Source of the DNA: Chloroflexota bacterium
GTDB lineage: Bacteria; Chloroflexota; Dehalococcoidia; Lucifugimonadales; Lucifugimonadaceae
NCBI GenBank assembly: GCA_018649665.1
Contig: JABIHL010000146.1
Span: forward strand, 1-35,459
Reading direction: 5' to 3'
DNA: 35,459 nucleotides
Shown: one piece after another, positions 8,832 to 16,382 of the stretch
How positions within the stretch are numbered: position 1 is the stretch's first letter
Layout of the letters: every line of letters begins with the position of its first letter
Made by a program: the position numbers and the translations under genes
The notes under the pieces: generated by a model
What the model was told of the DNA's origin: nothing
The model's database searches: none
Seen by the model: only the letters and a program-made list of their open reading frames with translations

Positions 8832-9248
8832 TTACACGCGTCGGGGTGGTCTATTCAGCGGAGTGATCGATTCATTGTCGGGGACAGTCAATTCTCCGGC
8901 CTGCATATCAATCATGTGCGTGTTGAAATTCGGCACTAGCAACTCGAGAGTCGCTCCGACCAGCGTTAGCGGGCCATAAGACCCCGTAACGGACGTGCTG
9001 GTGATAGACAAGCCATCACCGATGGATTCACCGGATGAGTGATCGTGGATAGCCAGTGAATGATCGTGGATATTCGTATCTTCTCCAACGAACACGTGAG
9101 CATGCGCAGGTGAACGATCAGCGTAGTGGTGGTCCATCGCCGGCCCCAAAACTGGCACCAATAACCCCAGCACCATTGCAAACGGTACAAGACTCATCCC
9201 AAACGAGAAAAACGTTCGTCCGAATCTATGTTTAGTTCGTATCGCCAA
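8832..9248 (-). CDS. Small exported His-rich protein, putative copper-binding
   Basis: The 138-aa protein starts at TTG 9248 and has a basic N-region and hydrophobic signal segment (MVLGLLVPVLGPA). The mature part carries closely spaced histidines (MDHHYAD, AHAHVF, IHDHS twice), then an unrecognised Val/Leu-rich segment ending in basic residues. It is the first gene of the copper operon, 64 bp ahead of the cupredoxin-like gene. I infer a secreted metal-binding protein or chaperone. Neither the family nor the start is certain (an ATG at codon 18 is possible). Confidence 0.65.
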   Translation of the reverse strand: MAIRTKHRFGRTFFSFGMSLVPFAMVLGLLVPVLGPAMDHHYADRSPAHAHVFVGEDTNIHDHSLAIHDHSSGESIGDGLSITSTSVTGSYGPLTLVGATLELLVPNFNTHMIDMQAGELTVPDNESITPLNRPPRRV

Positions 9249-9384
9249 AAACCTTCAGCCCATTTAGTCGTTACGATGGCGCTTCACGCACTCATCAGTG
9301 TACCGATTCGACTACCTAAGCATGTACGCTCTGTGTGCGCCCGAGCAACTACGCTGCATAAATATAAGGTGAGGATTCGAAGAC

Positions 9385-11187
9385 GTGCCTAATCGAACTG
9401 GCGGCGAGATAGTAAGAGACAAACTACTCGCCGAAAAAGTGCCGTTTTTGGTCGGCATTCCCGGCCATGGCATAGTCGCCATGCTCGATTCATTTATTAC
9501 GGTTCAAGATCAGATAAAGATCCTTCAGGTTCGTCACGAACAGAGCGCCGTTCACCTTGCCGATGGCTACTACCGCGTATCGGGCAAGCCACTCGCGGTG
9601 TTTACATCGATCGGACCTGGCGCATTGAACACCGCAGTGGGTCTTGGTGCGAGCTATGTCGACTCAACAGCCGTATTGGTTGTTTCCGGCGAAGCCCACA
9701 CGTACATGGAAGGTCGTGGCGTTCTTCAAGAACTAGAACGTAAGCATCCTGCCGATATTCCTTCCGCACTCGAGCCGTTGGTTAAAGCCAGCTATCGTCC
9801 TCGATCACAGCAAGCCCTCCACGACGATCTGAATAGTGCGTTTGAGCAAATGACAACGGGTCGACCTGGTCCAGCGTTCATCAGCTTGCCAATGGACGTA
9901 CAAGCTGAATCTAGTGATGTGCCAATCGCAGAGGTTACAAGCGTTAGTGAACCGGCAACGCCTTCCGAGACAGCACTGAAAGCTATCGCCGATGCCGCAA
10001 CGTTACTCGCTAACGCCGAGCGACCTGTGATCGTCGCTGGAGGTGGAGTAACCCTCGCCAAAGCAGAACCGGCACTGCTCGAACTTGCCGAGCGAACGGG
10101 CGCAGCTGTCGTCACAACTCTTCAGGGCAAGGGATGCTTCCCAGAGGACCACCAGCTCTACGGCTGGCACCTCGGAACTAAGGGGACGTCTGTCGGAAAT
10201 GCACTCACGACCAAAGCCGATGTGATCTTGGCGGTAGGGACACGATTCACCGACCAAGTCACATCATCGTTCCGTGCAAATACGACCATTTCCAGCAATT
10301 CGACCAAACTCATCCAGATCGATATCGACGCACGAGAGCTTGGCAAGAACTACGCTCTCGAAACCAGTATTGAATCCGACGCTAAGGTTGCACTGGAAGC
10401 TATCTACAGCGAATTGGCAGAACGGGAATACTCATCCGATTACAGCAGCACTACTTACTACTCAGAAATCCAGCGACTACGTGCTACTTGGCTCGATGAA
10501 ACCGCCGAGCTTCGTGAGTCAGAGGCAGTTCCGCCAACCGTGCCAAGGTTCTACAAAGAACTTCGTGAAGTGCTCGATCGCGACGCTATAGTCGTCACTT
10601 CATCCGGTCACGCACAGGCGTGCGTTTTAGAGTTCCCGTTTTACGAACCCCGCACCAATCTAACTTCTGGCGGATTCTCAACGATGGGCTGGGCGTATCC
10701 GGCTGCGTTAGGGGCGAAGCTAGCAGCACCTGAAAAACAGGTAGTAGCGGTAATCGGCGACGGCGATTTCATGATGACGATGCAAGAGATGGCGACTGCC
10801 AAGCAGTACGGAATCAACGTAGTTGTGGTGCTACTAAACAACTACGGCTGGTACTCGATTCGCGATCTCCAGATGGCAGAATTTGGCGAAGATCGTGCAA
10901 TCGCAACCGATTGGTCCGACACTAATTCGCCCGATTTCGTAGCTATCGCCAAAGGGTTCGGACTCTATTCCGAATCAGTCGATCAGCCGAACGATATCCA
11001 AGCTGCCGTCAATCGTGCACTCGAACACGATGGCCCTTCGCTCGTCGAAGTAAAAGTCGCTCGTGACTTCCCGAACTCCGGCAGCACGGTCGTTGGTTGG
11101 TGGGACGTCCCGATCCCAACCTACCTCGAAGATCGTCGTGCTAAATACGAACAAGCGCGAAAAGAGATCGAACCGCCGCCCGCATAA
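9385..11187 (+). CDS. Thiamine pyrophosphate-dependent enzyme, acetolactate synthase-like
   Basis: The 600-aa protein has the three-domain plan of the AHAS/POX superfamily: an N-terminal PYR domain with catalytic Glu52 (RHEQSAVHLADGYYR), a central domain (about 190-330), and a C-terminal PP domain with the TPP/Mg motif starting GDGDF (458-462) and NN about 25 residues on. The start is GTG, preceded by GGTGAGG. Members include acetolactate synthase, glyoxylate carboligase, oxalyl-CoA decarboxylase and benzoylformate decarboxylase. There is no ilvN-like regulatory subunit beside it, so biosynthetic acetolactate synthase is less likely than a catabolic role. The substrate is unknown. Confidence 0.9.
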   Translation: MPNRTGGEIVRDKLLAEKVPFLVGIPGHGIVAMLDSFITVQDQIKILQVRHEQSAVHLADGYYRVSGKPLAVFTSIGPGALNTAVGLGASYVDSTAVLVVSGEAHTYMEGRGVLQELERKHPADIPSALEPLVKASYRPRSQQALHDDLNSAFEQMTTGRPGPAFISLPMDVQAESSDVPIAEVTSVSEPATPSETALKAIADAATLLANAERPVIVAGGGVTLAKAEPALLELAERTGAAVVTTLQGKGCFPEDHQLYGWHLGTKGTSVGNALTTKADVILAVGTRFTDQVTSSFRANTTISSNSTKLIQIDIDARELGKNYALETSIESDAKVALEAIYSELAEREYSSDYSSTTYYSEIQRLRATWLDETAELRESEAVPPTVPRFYKELREVLDRDAIVVTSSGHAQACVLEFPFYEPRTNLTSGGFSTMGWAYPAALGAKLAAPEKQVVAVIGDGDFMMTMQEMATAKQYGINVVVVLLNNYGWYSIRDLQMAEFGEDRAIATDWSDTNSPDFVAIAKGFGLYSESVDQPNDIQAAVNRALEHDGPSLVEVKVARDFPNSGSTVVGWWDVPIPTYLEDRRAKYEQARKEIEPPPA

Positions 11188-11205
11188 TTTATGTAAGGCA
11201 AACTG

Positions 11206-11547
11206 TTAGTTGAGAGCCGTTTCGTCTTTTTCACCGGTTCGTACTCGAATTACGGTTGAAACATCCTTGACCCATATCTTGCCGTCGCCAACGACGTCGG
11301 TTCGAGCTGCTTCGATGATTGCATCGATAGTCGGCTCGACGAACGAATCGCTCACAACGATGTCGAGCTTGATCTTCGGTACGTAATCAACTCGGTATTC
11401 AACACCACGGTAAGTGTCTCGCGATCCACCCTGTGACCCAAAACCTCGTGCATCCGAGATCGTCATACCAGTCACACCAACTAGAGAAAGTGCTTCACGC
11501 ACTGGTCCCAGTCGTACGGGCTGGATAACTGCTGTGATTTCTTTCAT
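11206..11547 (-). CDS. PII-family nitrogen regulatory protein
   Basis: The 113-aa protein has the family's length and motifs: MKEITAVIQPVRLGPVREAL at the N-terminus and the T-loop with Tyr51 in YRGVEYRVDYVPK, the position uridylylated in E. coli GlnB. The C-terminal part (GDGKIWVKDVSTVIRVRTGE) matches the PII B/C-loop area. It senses ATP/ADP and 2-oxoglutarate and controls nitrogen assimilation partners. A GGGAG ribosome site precedes the ATG. Unlike most glnK genes it is not next to amtB or glnA here, so its target cannot be read from context. GlnB or GlnK cannot be separated on sequence alone. Confidence 0.93.
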   Translation of the reverse strand: MKEITAVIQPVRLGPVREALSLVGVTGMTISDARGFGSQGGSRDTYRGVEYRVDYVPKIKLDIVVSDSFVEPTIDAIIEAARTDVVGDGKIWVKDVSTVIRVRTGEKDETALN

Positions 11548-11616
11548 CGGGCTCCCGTCCTTTCATATTTGACCAAGGTAATTAGTCTTTTTTAGGCTAT
11601 TTACCCAGAACATCAA

Positions 11617-11832
11617 TTAGTTTTTGACCGTCAGTTCAGGCAACTCAGGGTTCGTTCCGATAAGTCGATACCCACGTTTCCTTGCTACAGAAATTCCTGG
11701 GCGACCCGCGTCCTTCAGTTTCGCTCGGAGGCGACAGATATATGTACCCACCACTCTGATGAGCAGACTTCCCTCTGTCCACATTGCACGCAACAACTCC
11801 GCACTGCCAACCACTCGCCGTGATTCCTTCAT
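11617..11832 (-). CDS. Truncated OmpR/PhoB-type winged-helix domain ORF
   Basis: The 71-aa ORF matches the recognition-helix half of a transcriptional regulatory C-terminal (PhoB-type) domain: VVGTYICRLRAKLKDAG followed by a wing-like SVARKRGYRLIG. The usual start of the domain (LTPxEFxLL) and any receiver domain are missing, and an in-frame TAG lies four codons before the ATG. It could be a decayed response regulator or a small stand-alone DNA-binding protein. The DNA upstream, read in all minus frames, shows no obvious lost receiver sequence, which favours an old remnant. No ribosome site is evident. Confidence 0.5.
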   Translation of the reverse strand: MKESRRVVGSAELLRAMWTEGSLLIRVVGTYICRLRAKLKDAGRPGISVARKRGYRLIGTNPELPELTVKN

Positions 11833-11919
11833 GAGAACTATCTACAACCACAAGACAGAAAACGTGTACGATTCGCCAACACCACTCGACGACATCATTT
11901 CTTCGGATCAATTACCACC

Positions 11920-12807
11920 ATGGCAAAACGCATCAACCGCGCAATCGAACTTCTTGAACAAGATCAGCCGATCTACTACGACGGAGGTCACACCGGTCAC
12001 GTACTAACCTACGAACAAGGACTCAAAGACGCACACACGTGGGCCGACTACATCAACGTAGGCATGGAACACGGCGCTTTTGATATGACCGGCCTCGACA
12101 ACTACATGAACGGCCTAATCGACGGTGGACCTACGGCGAGTGGTCACCGCACTCCGCCTGTGATCGTCGAGACGCCAGTAGAAGGATCTTCAGAAGACAT
12201 CATTCGGTTCAACGCATGGCAGTTCCGAATGATCTTGGCCCGCGGCGTTCACGGAATTCTTCTTTGCCAGGCCGAAACACCCGACGCAGTTCGAGCGTTC
12301 ATCGAATCGTGCCGCTACCCGATCAACATGAAGGGCGTCGGATACGGACTCGAACGAGGTACTCGTGGTGTCGGTTCACAACCAACATCTGCTCCTGTTT
12401 GGGGTGTCGATGCCGACACATATGTCGACAAGGCAGAGCCGTGGCCGCTCAATCCCGAAGGCGAACTGCTTTTGGGAGTAAAGATCGAAACTGTTCGAGC
12501 GCTCACCAATTGCGAACAATCACTGGCAGTTCCCGGTCTCGGATTCGCAGAATGGGGACCCGGCGATCTTCACATGTCGTTCGGAATCAAGCGAGACCCA
12601 AGCAAGCCAATGGATCCTCGTTTGCTCGAAGCCCGTGAGCGAGTTAAAAACGCTTGTAAAGAAAACGGCCTAGCGTTCCTCGACGGCTGCACACCCGAAA
12701 ACGTCGCCGACAAAATCGACGAGGGAGTGCGGGTTATCGCAGGTCACCGCACCGACACGGCAGAAGTAGGCCGCAAGCATTCAAAGCGAACAATGCCGGT
12801 GGGTTAG
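11920..12807 (+). CDS. HpcH/HpaI family class II aldolase
   Basis: The 295-aa protein has the family's hallmarks: catalytic His51 in VGMEHGAFD, metal ligand Glu190 in LLGVKIET, and metal ligand Asp216 in EWGPGDL, 26 residues later as in HpcH (Glu149/Asp175). These enzymes cleave 2-keto-3-deoxy or 4-hydroxy-2-oxo acids to pyruvate plus an aldehyde with a divalent metal. The substrate is not deducible. It ends with a 4-nt convergent overlap with the LuxR regulator gene. It may feed aldehydes or pyruvate from aromatic or sugar-acid breakdown. Confidence 0.92.
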   Translation: MAKRINRAIELLEQDQPIYYDGGHTGHVLTYEQGLKDAHTWADYINVGMEHGAFDMTGLDNYMNGLIDGGPTASGHRTPPVIVETPVEGSSEDIIRFNAWQFRMILARGVHGILLCQAETPDAVRAFIESCRYPINMKGVGYGLERGTRGVGSQPTSAPVWGVDADTYVDKAEPWPLNPEGELLLGVKIETVRALTNCEQSLAVPGLGFAEWGPGDLHMSFGIKRDPSKPMDPRLLEARERVKNACKENGLAFLDGCTPENVADKIDEGVRVIAGHRTDTAEVGRKHSKRTMPVG

Positions 12808-14063
12808 CCGCCGTACGAACGGTGTTTGATGGCCGCGGCAGCAACGCCAGCGCCGGGTAGAACCAGTCGCTTCTCATACGCGAACACAACAACCTGCGTT
12901 CGATCGCGCATCAAAAGCTTCGAAAGAACCCGCTTCACGTGCGTCTTCACTGTTCCTTCTGAAATGAACAATTCTTCAGCAATATCGGCGTTAGTATCGC
13001 CGTGAGCCATCAGCATGAACACCTCTTGCTCACGAGCGGTAAGCTCGGCAATCGGCGCCAAATCAGGCGAACTATCCTGAACTTCGATAGCGACAGATAT
13101 TTCGGAAGGGTTCAGGACAGGTTTCAGATAAGGCTCGTCAACAGGAGTAGCGACCCGATCTGCAAAAACCCGAGCCGCCGTTGCAGGCGACTCGAGCTGG
13201 GGTTCAGAATCAGGGTTTTGTTCGGATCCTTCATCAGGCACGATTTCTGAATCAGGAGTCGATTCAGTAACGGCAACCGCACTTGGTTCCGCTTCAATCA
13301 GCTCCACAGAAGTCGTAGGCTTCGGAGGTTCGTCACCCGTTGGATCTGGAGCCGGTCGGCTGGAAACTCTCGTCGATCGAGAACCCAGCATCAACTTGGC
13401 CCACCAACCGTGAAGCGATGAATACGCAAGCACTAGATGCGATGCAAGTACGAATCCTAATATGCCGAACGGAATTGGCAGCAATGAACCCGGGTACTCG
13501 TTCAAATCGATGACCCACGTACCGATCAGCTCGATTTGAACTGCAAAATCCCAGAAGTGGTTCTCACCGGTGAGCAGAACTCCAAGTGGTGAAACGGTCA
13601 TGGCTCCGACCGCGGCGTAAACCACGACTATCCCAACGAATGATGCGATTCCAATTGGGAATTGCGCAACCAGATAGATCAGACCCGTCCAAGTTGTTGG
13701 GTCGACAAGCCGAACTTTCACCTGCGACCTAAACCCAGTGACGCCCTCTAATCTAAACGGTGGTCTACGAATCGTCGACCCGTTCACATATCCCGCGGTA
13801 TACGCCTCGAGGTCACCGAGCCAACGTGAAATGAACAGAGTTGCCACTAGAACGATCGGACCCACAAGCGTCCAAATCATCGATCCGCCAACCGCCAAGG
13901 TCGTAACAAAGAAGATGAAATAGGCGATGCCCAATGGGAACATCAGCAACATGTGCGCACCACGAAGGTACGTACGTGCTTCGATAACCGGCATGAAAAT
14001 TTTGCCTAGGGGTCCCCGGTCAGACGGATAGGCAGCAGCGAATGGGTTGTACTTGTAAGTCAT
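12804..14063 (-). CDS. Membrane-bound sensor domain protein with C-terminal LuxR-type HTH
   Basis: From the ATG at 14063 the protein is 419 aa; a TTG at 14084 would add seven residues and neither start has a clear ribosome site. The N-terminal half is a multi-pass membrane domain resembling the putative 'Sensor' family (PF13796) fused to regulators and kinases in Actinobacteria. A long acidic, Pro/Glu-rich linker (about 245-345) follows. The C-terminus is a LuxR/GerE helix-turn-helix (LTAREQEVFMLMAHGDTNADIAEE, EGTVKTHVKRVL). There is no kinase or receiver domain, so I infer a one-component regulator whose signal is read in the membrane. Two GTGCC-N3-GGCAC palindromes lie upstream of it. Confidence 0.85.
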   Translation of the reverse strand: MTYKYNPFAAAYPSDRGPLGKIFMPVIEARTYLRGAHMLLMFPLGIAYFIFFVTTLAVGGSMIWTLVGPIVLVATLFISRWLGDLEAYTAGYVNGSTIRRPPFRLEGVTGFRSQVKVRLVDPTTWTGLIYLVAQFPIGIASFVGIVVVYAAVGAMTVSPLGVLLTGENHFWDFAVQIELIGTWVIDLNEYPGSLLPIPFGILGFVLASHLVLAYSSLHGWWAKLMLGSRSTRVSSRPAPDPTGDEPPKPTTSVELIEAEPSAVAVTESTPDSEIVPDEGSEQNPDSEPQLESPATAARVFADRVATPVDEPYLKPVLNPSEISVAIEVQDSSPDLAPIAELTAREQEVFMLMAHGDTNADIAEELFISEGTVKTHVKRVLSKLLMRDRTQVVVFAYEKRLVLPGAGVAAAAIKHRSYGG

Positions 14064-14118
14064 GCCAATAGTCTCGGTCGCCAACAGCTTACATGCGTCT
14101 CCCTGCAGAGGTATTTAT

Positions 14119-14196
14119 GTGCCACAGGCACGTTTACCTGAGAACGAATGGTTTCCGCCGGTGGTTCACACCCTAAAGAAAACGTGCCATTGGCAC
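14119..14196. promoter_or_regulatory. Two GTGCC-N3-GGCAC palindromes, arms of a larger inverted repeat
   Basis: GTGCCACAGGCAC (14119-14131) and GTGCCATTGGCAC (14184-14196) are each palindromic, centred 65 bp apart (about six helical turns). With flanking TTT/AAA they form 17-bp arms that match in 15 positions. They lie between the stop of the ceramidase-like gene and the start of the membrane LuxR gene. They could be operators for that LuxR protein or a bipartite terminator. I cannot separate these by eye. Confidence 0.5.
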
Positions 14197-15585
14197 CTAC
14201 AAAACCTCGTCGATCGCTTCTAACGAAGCACCGATCGCCAGTTCGGCTGATCCCGGTGCAAACACGCTCACACCCACCTCGTATCCGCCCTCTTCGAACG
14301 CAATATCGGTGGCGAGATAGTTGATGTGACCGTTACTGAAACCAGAAAATACCGTGTTTGCTGAACTCGACCGCTCTTTGACTCCTTGAGCAAGTTCGAC
14401 AAACGGCTCGACAGGAATCGAAACCAAAACCGTCTCACCGATTCGCATCGACTGGGCGGTAATTTCGATATGCCCGTCGCGTGTGTTCGTATCGGAAAGG
14501 CGGGCAACGCTCAACTGAATATTCGCTCGCATAACCTTCGAAACGGCCTTCCGGATTTCTCCCTCAGAAGCTCCAGATGCCCTCGCCGATTCAAGTTCTT
14601 TTTCACCAGCGTCGAATCCGGCTTGTGCGTCCGCAAGACTAATAACGTCTCGACTGGGCAGATCGACAGGAACGTTGCCCACGGCAACCGTGTCGTCTGA
14701 TTCGTTGGTAGGCACGTTCGAGTAAATTCCAAGATCAGCGCCCGAAACTAAGATCTGATCAAGTCTCTCTTTTCGTTCACGCGGCTCAATGCCCAAGCGA
14801 ACACGAGCTGCTTCTGCACCGAGCTTCGATCCGGCCTTTCGGTACACGCGAAGATCGCCAGTGAAGCCATCGACAGGCCCCTGATTGCCGCTCGCCCCTT
14901 GCAGGAACAGGCAAAGCCCACCTACAGCGTGCTCAACAACCGAACGCATCGGTCCAGGAAAATCGGGAGTAACCCACTGATTCTCGTGAGCCATAATCGT
15001 TGGGTGCATTGCGTAGTTCACGATAGTCGCAATCGGGTTGTCATCAGCGTCATCAAAGCTAACAACATCGACCGAATGATCGACAGCGCCGTCCCAGTTT
15101 CGTCCTGTGAACAGCTCGCCATTATCTCGGGCAGGTCGTCGGTTGATGTTGACATCGCAGCTTCCACGCCCAAAACCCGTACGCGCGGGCTGTGCGGTCG
15201 CTTTTGCTTCAACTACAGCTTTGGCACAGGCGGCTGGAATCGTATTCCACCACTCGTTCGCGAGGTCGATACCGTCTTTAATCCACTGACCAAACGTAAT
15301 CGGACCTGAGTGAGTGTGCGTGTAAGCAAGCCGTATGTTTCCGAACGGAATTCCTGATTCTTTCGAAATTAGCTCACGAATATCTTTGTCTTGCTGGTTC
15401 GTGAAAATCCCGATGTCGACATCGACGATCGCAAGCTCGACATCGTCTTTGGTCACCACGAGAGCGGTCACGTGCAGTGGCATGTCGTTGCCAAGCGAAA
15501 CCTGATGAGTCTGTGCACCCCAACCGGCGTGGGCTACTCCAACTTTAGGGCTGATATCGACTCGGGCTACTCCGGCGTTGAGCAA
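14197..15585 (-). CDS. Neutral/alkaline ceramidase-like N-terminal domain protein
   Basis: The 462-aa protein begins at TTG 15585 with a strong AGGAG eight bases upstream. It resembles the N-terminal catalytic domain of neutral/alkaline non-lysosomal ceramidases (PF04734): an early VDISP motif, a THTHSGP zinc-type motif (89-95), NYAMHP (His194) and QGASGNQGP around residue 230. Ceramidases hydrolyse N-acyl-sphingosine, but short members without the C-terminal beta domain are common in marine bacteria and act on unknown amides or esters. No signal peptide is visible, suggesting a cytoplasmic hydrolase. The name should be read as a fold assignment only. Confidence 0.8.
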   Translation of the reverse strand: MLNAGVARVDISPKVGVAHAGWGAQTHQVSLGNDMPLHVTALVVTKDDVELAIVDVDIGIFTNQQDKDIRELISKESGIPFGNIRLAYTHTHSGPITFGQWIKDGIDLANEWWNTIPAACAKAVVEAKATAQPARTGFGRGSCDVNINRRPARDNGELFTGRNWDGAVDHSVDVVSFDDADDNPIATIVNYAMHPTIMAHENQWVTPDFPGPMRSVVEHAVGGLCLFLQGASGNQGPVDGFTGDLRVYRKAGSKLGAEAARVRLGIEPRERKERLDQILVSGADLGIYSNVPTNESDDTVAVGNVPVDLPSRDVISLADAQAGFDAGEKELESARASGASEGEIRKAVSKVMRANIQLSVARLSDTNTRDGHIEITAQSMRIGETVLVSIPVEPFVELAQGVKERSSSANTVFSGFSNGHINYLATDIAFEEGGYEVGVSVFAPGSAELAIGASLEAIDEVL

Positions 15586-15674
15586 CGGCTATCTCCTGCG
15601 TGATTAGCTTCATCATTTGAACGAATGATGCGCAAGTTTAGCCCTGTACGGTACTATCCCGCACCCAACCCAGT

Positions 15675-15701
15675 GTCATCCTGAGCCAGTCGAAGGACGA
15701 C
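15675..15701. repeat. Dispersed GTCATCCTGAGC...CGAAGGA-type repeat
   Basis: The segment reads GTCATCCTGAGC, a short spacer, then CGAAGGACGAC, an imperfect palindrome. The consensus TCCTTCGAC-GGCTCAGGA is a widely dispersed intergenic repeat that I recognise from many unrelated bacterial genomes. It lies in the 15586-15732 gap between the ceramidase-like and CDGSH genes. Only one copy is seen here. Confidence 0.55.
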
Positions 15702-15732
15702 AGGTGAGCCCGCAACATCCAACTGAGGGAAT

Positions 15733-15927
15733 CTACGTCCGAACTTTGCTTTCGAAGTTGATATCTACGTGCGTGTCGTCACAGTACGGCTTCGTTTTTG
15801 ATGCCCCACATCGACACAATCGAAGCTTGCCGTGATGGTCGTATGAGTTGCCATCTTCGTCGATCAGATCGAACTTGCCTGTGATCTCCAGAGAATCGTC
15901 GTCTTGAATACGAATTTCTACTGTCAT
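15733..15927 (-). CDS. CDGSH iron-sulfur domain protein (second of pair)
   Basis: The 64-aa protein holds one CDGSH zinc-finger-like domain with ligands Cys38, Cys40, Cys49 and His53 in CRCGASKTKPYCDDTH, the 3Cys-1His arrangement that binds a redox-active, pH-labile 2Fe-2S cluster. The DG of the signature is DD here. It has no signal or membrane segment, so it is a soluble cytoplasmic protein. Its ATG overlaps the stop of the other CDGSH gene by 4 nt (ATGA), so the two are translationally coupled and may act together. Confidence 0.9.
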   Translation of the reverse strand: MTVEIRIQDDDSLEITGKFDLIDEDGNSYDHHGKLRLCRCGASKTKPYCDDTHVDINFESKVRT

Positions 15928-16127
15928 TTTGCCGCCCTCGAAGAATCAACGAAATCGCAACTACTGTGCGAGCCTGTGCAGAACGGTTTCTCGGTCGATT
16001 CGCCACAGCGACACAGCCAAGTTTCGTCGGTCAGTTCCAGCTTCTTGCCTTGGCCGTCGATCAATACGAAATCGCCTTTGACGTGGTACGGACCATCATC
16101 ACCGGGGACAATCGTGGCTTCTGTCAT
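15924..16127 (-). CDS. CDGSH iron-sulfur domain protein (first of pair)
   Basis: The 67-aa protein has one CDGSH domain with ligands Cys39, Cys41, Cys50 and His54 in CRCGESTEKPFCTGSH. The N-terminal beta part (GPYHVKGDFVLIDGQGKK) matches its partner in length and pattern, so the two are probably an old tandem duplication. It is the first gene of a two-gene unit. The role is likely electron transfer or Fe-S handling, with no partner identified. The neighbouring dehydrogenases are separated by a repeat-bearing gap and are not evidently linked. Confidence 0.9.
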   Translation of the reverse strand: MTEATIVPGDDGPYHVKGDFVLIDGQGKKLELTDETWLCRCGESTEKPFCTGSHSSCDFVDSSRAAK

Positions 16128-16250
16128 TTTCAGCTCCTAAATAAAGTGGAGTTACGCCGGTCCGCTCAATCAACTGAACGACCATCTCCGCTATCCAGAT
16201 GTATTAAACCATGCATTTGGTGCGAATGGCGCAGGTTGACTCGATTGATC

Positions 16251-16287
16251 CTCCCTCCCTACGAGGGAGGGAGTTAGAGGGTGGGTT
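16251..16287 (+). repeat. Dispersed hairpin repeat copy, plus orientation
   Basis: CTCCCTCCCT-ACG-AGGGAGGGAG is a perfect 10-bp hairpin followed by TTAGAGGGTGGGTT, the same plan as the other copies. It faces the copy at 16334-16370 in opposite orientation, with 46 bp between them. Both lie in the 255-bp gap between the CDGSH and Ldh genes, which otherwise shows nothing recognisable. Confidence 0.85.
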
Positions 16288-16333
16288 CAATCGGATTCTG
16301 CCGTCAATAATGATTACACCAATCTACGTTCTC

Positions 16334-16370
16334 AACCCACACCCTAACCCTCTCCCTTGGAGGGAGAGGG
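16334..16370 (-). repeat. Dispersed hairpin repeat copy, minus orientation
   Basis: The plus strand reads AACCCACACCCTAA followed by CCCTCTCCCT-TGG-AGGGAGAGGG, a perfect 10-bp hairpin. On the minus strand it is palindrome, TTAGGG, then a G-rich tail. It ends 12 bp from the stop codon of the adjacent Ldh gene and could end or stabilise that transcript. Confidence 0.85.
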
Positions 16371-16382
16371 GATCGACTCGCG

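Noticed and set aside
9385-11187. Branched-chain amino acid biosynthetic ilvB
   Set aside because: No ilvN or ilvC neighbour, and the sequence is only superfamily-level acetolactate synthase-like.
15611-15630. CATCATT/AATGATG inverted repeat as a terminator
   Set aside because: Only 7 AT-rich bp, no T-tract, and it lies in the leader of the ceramidase-like gene.
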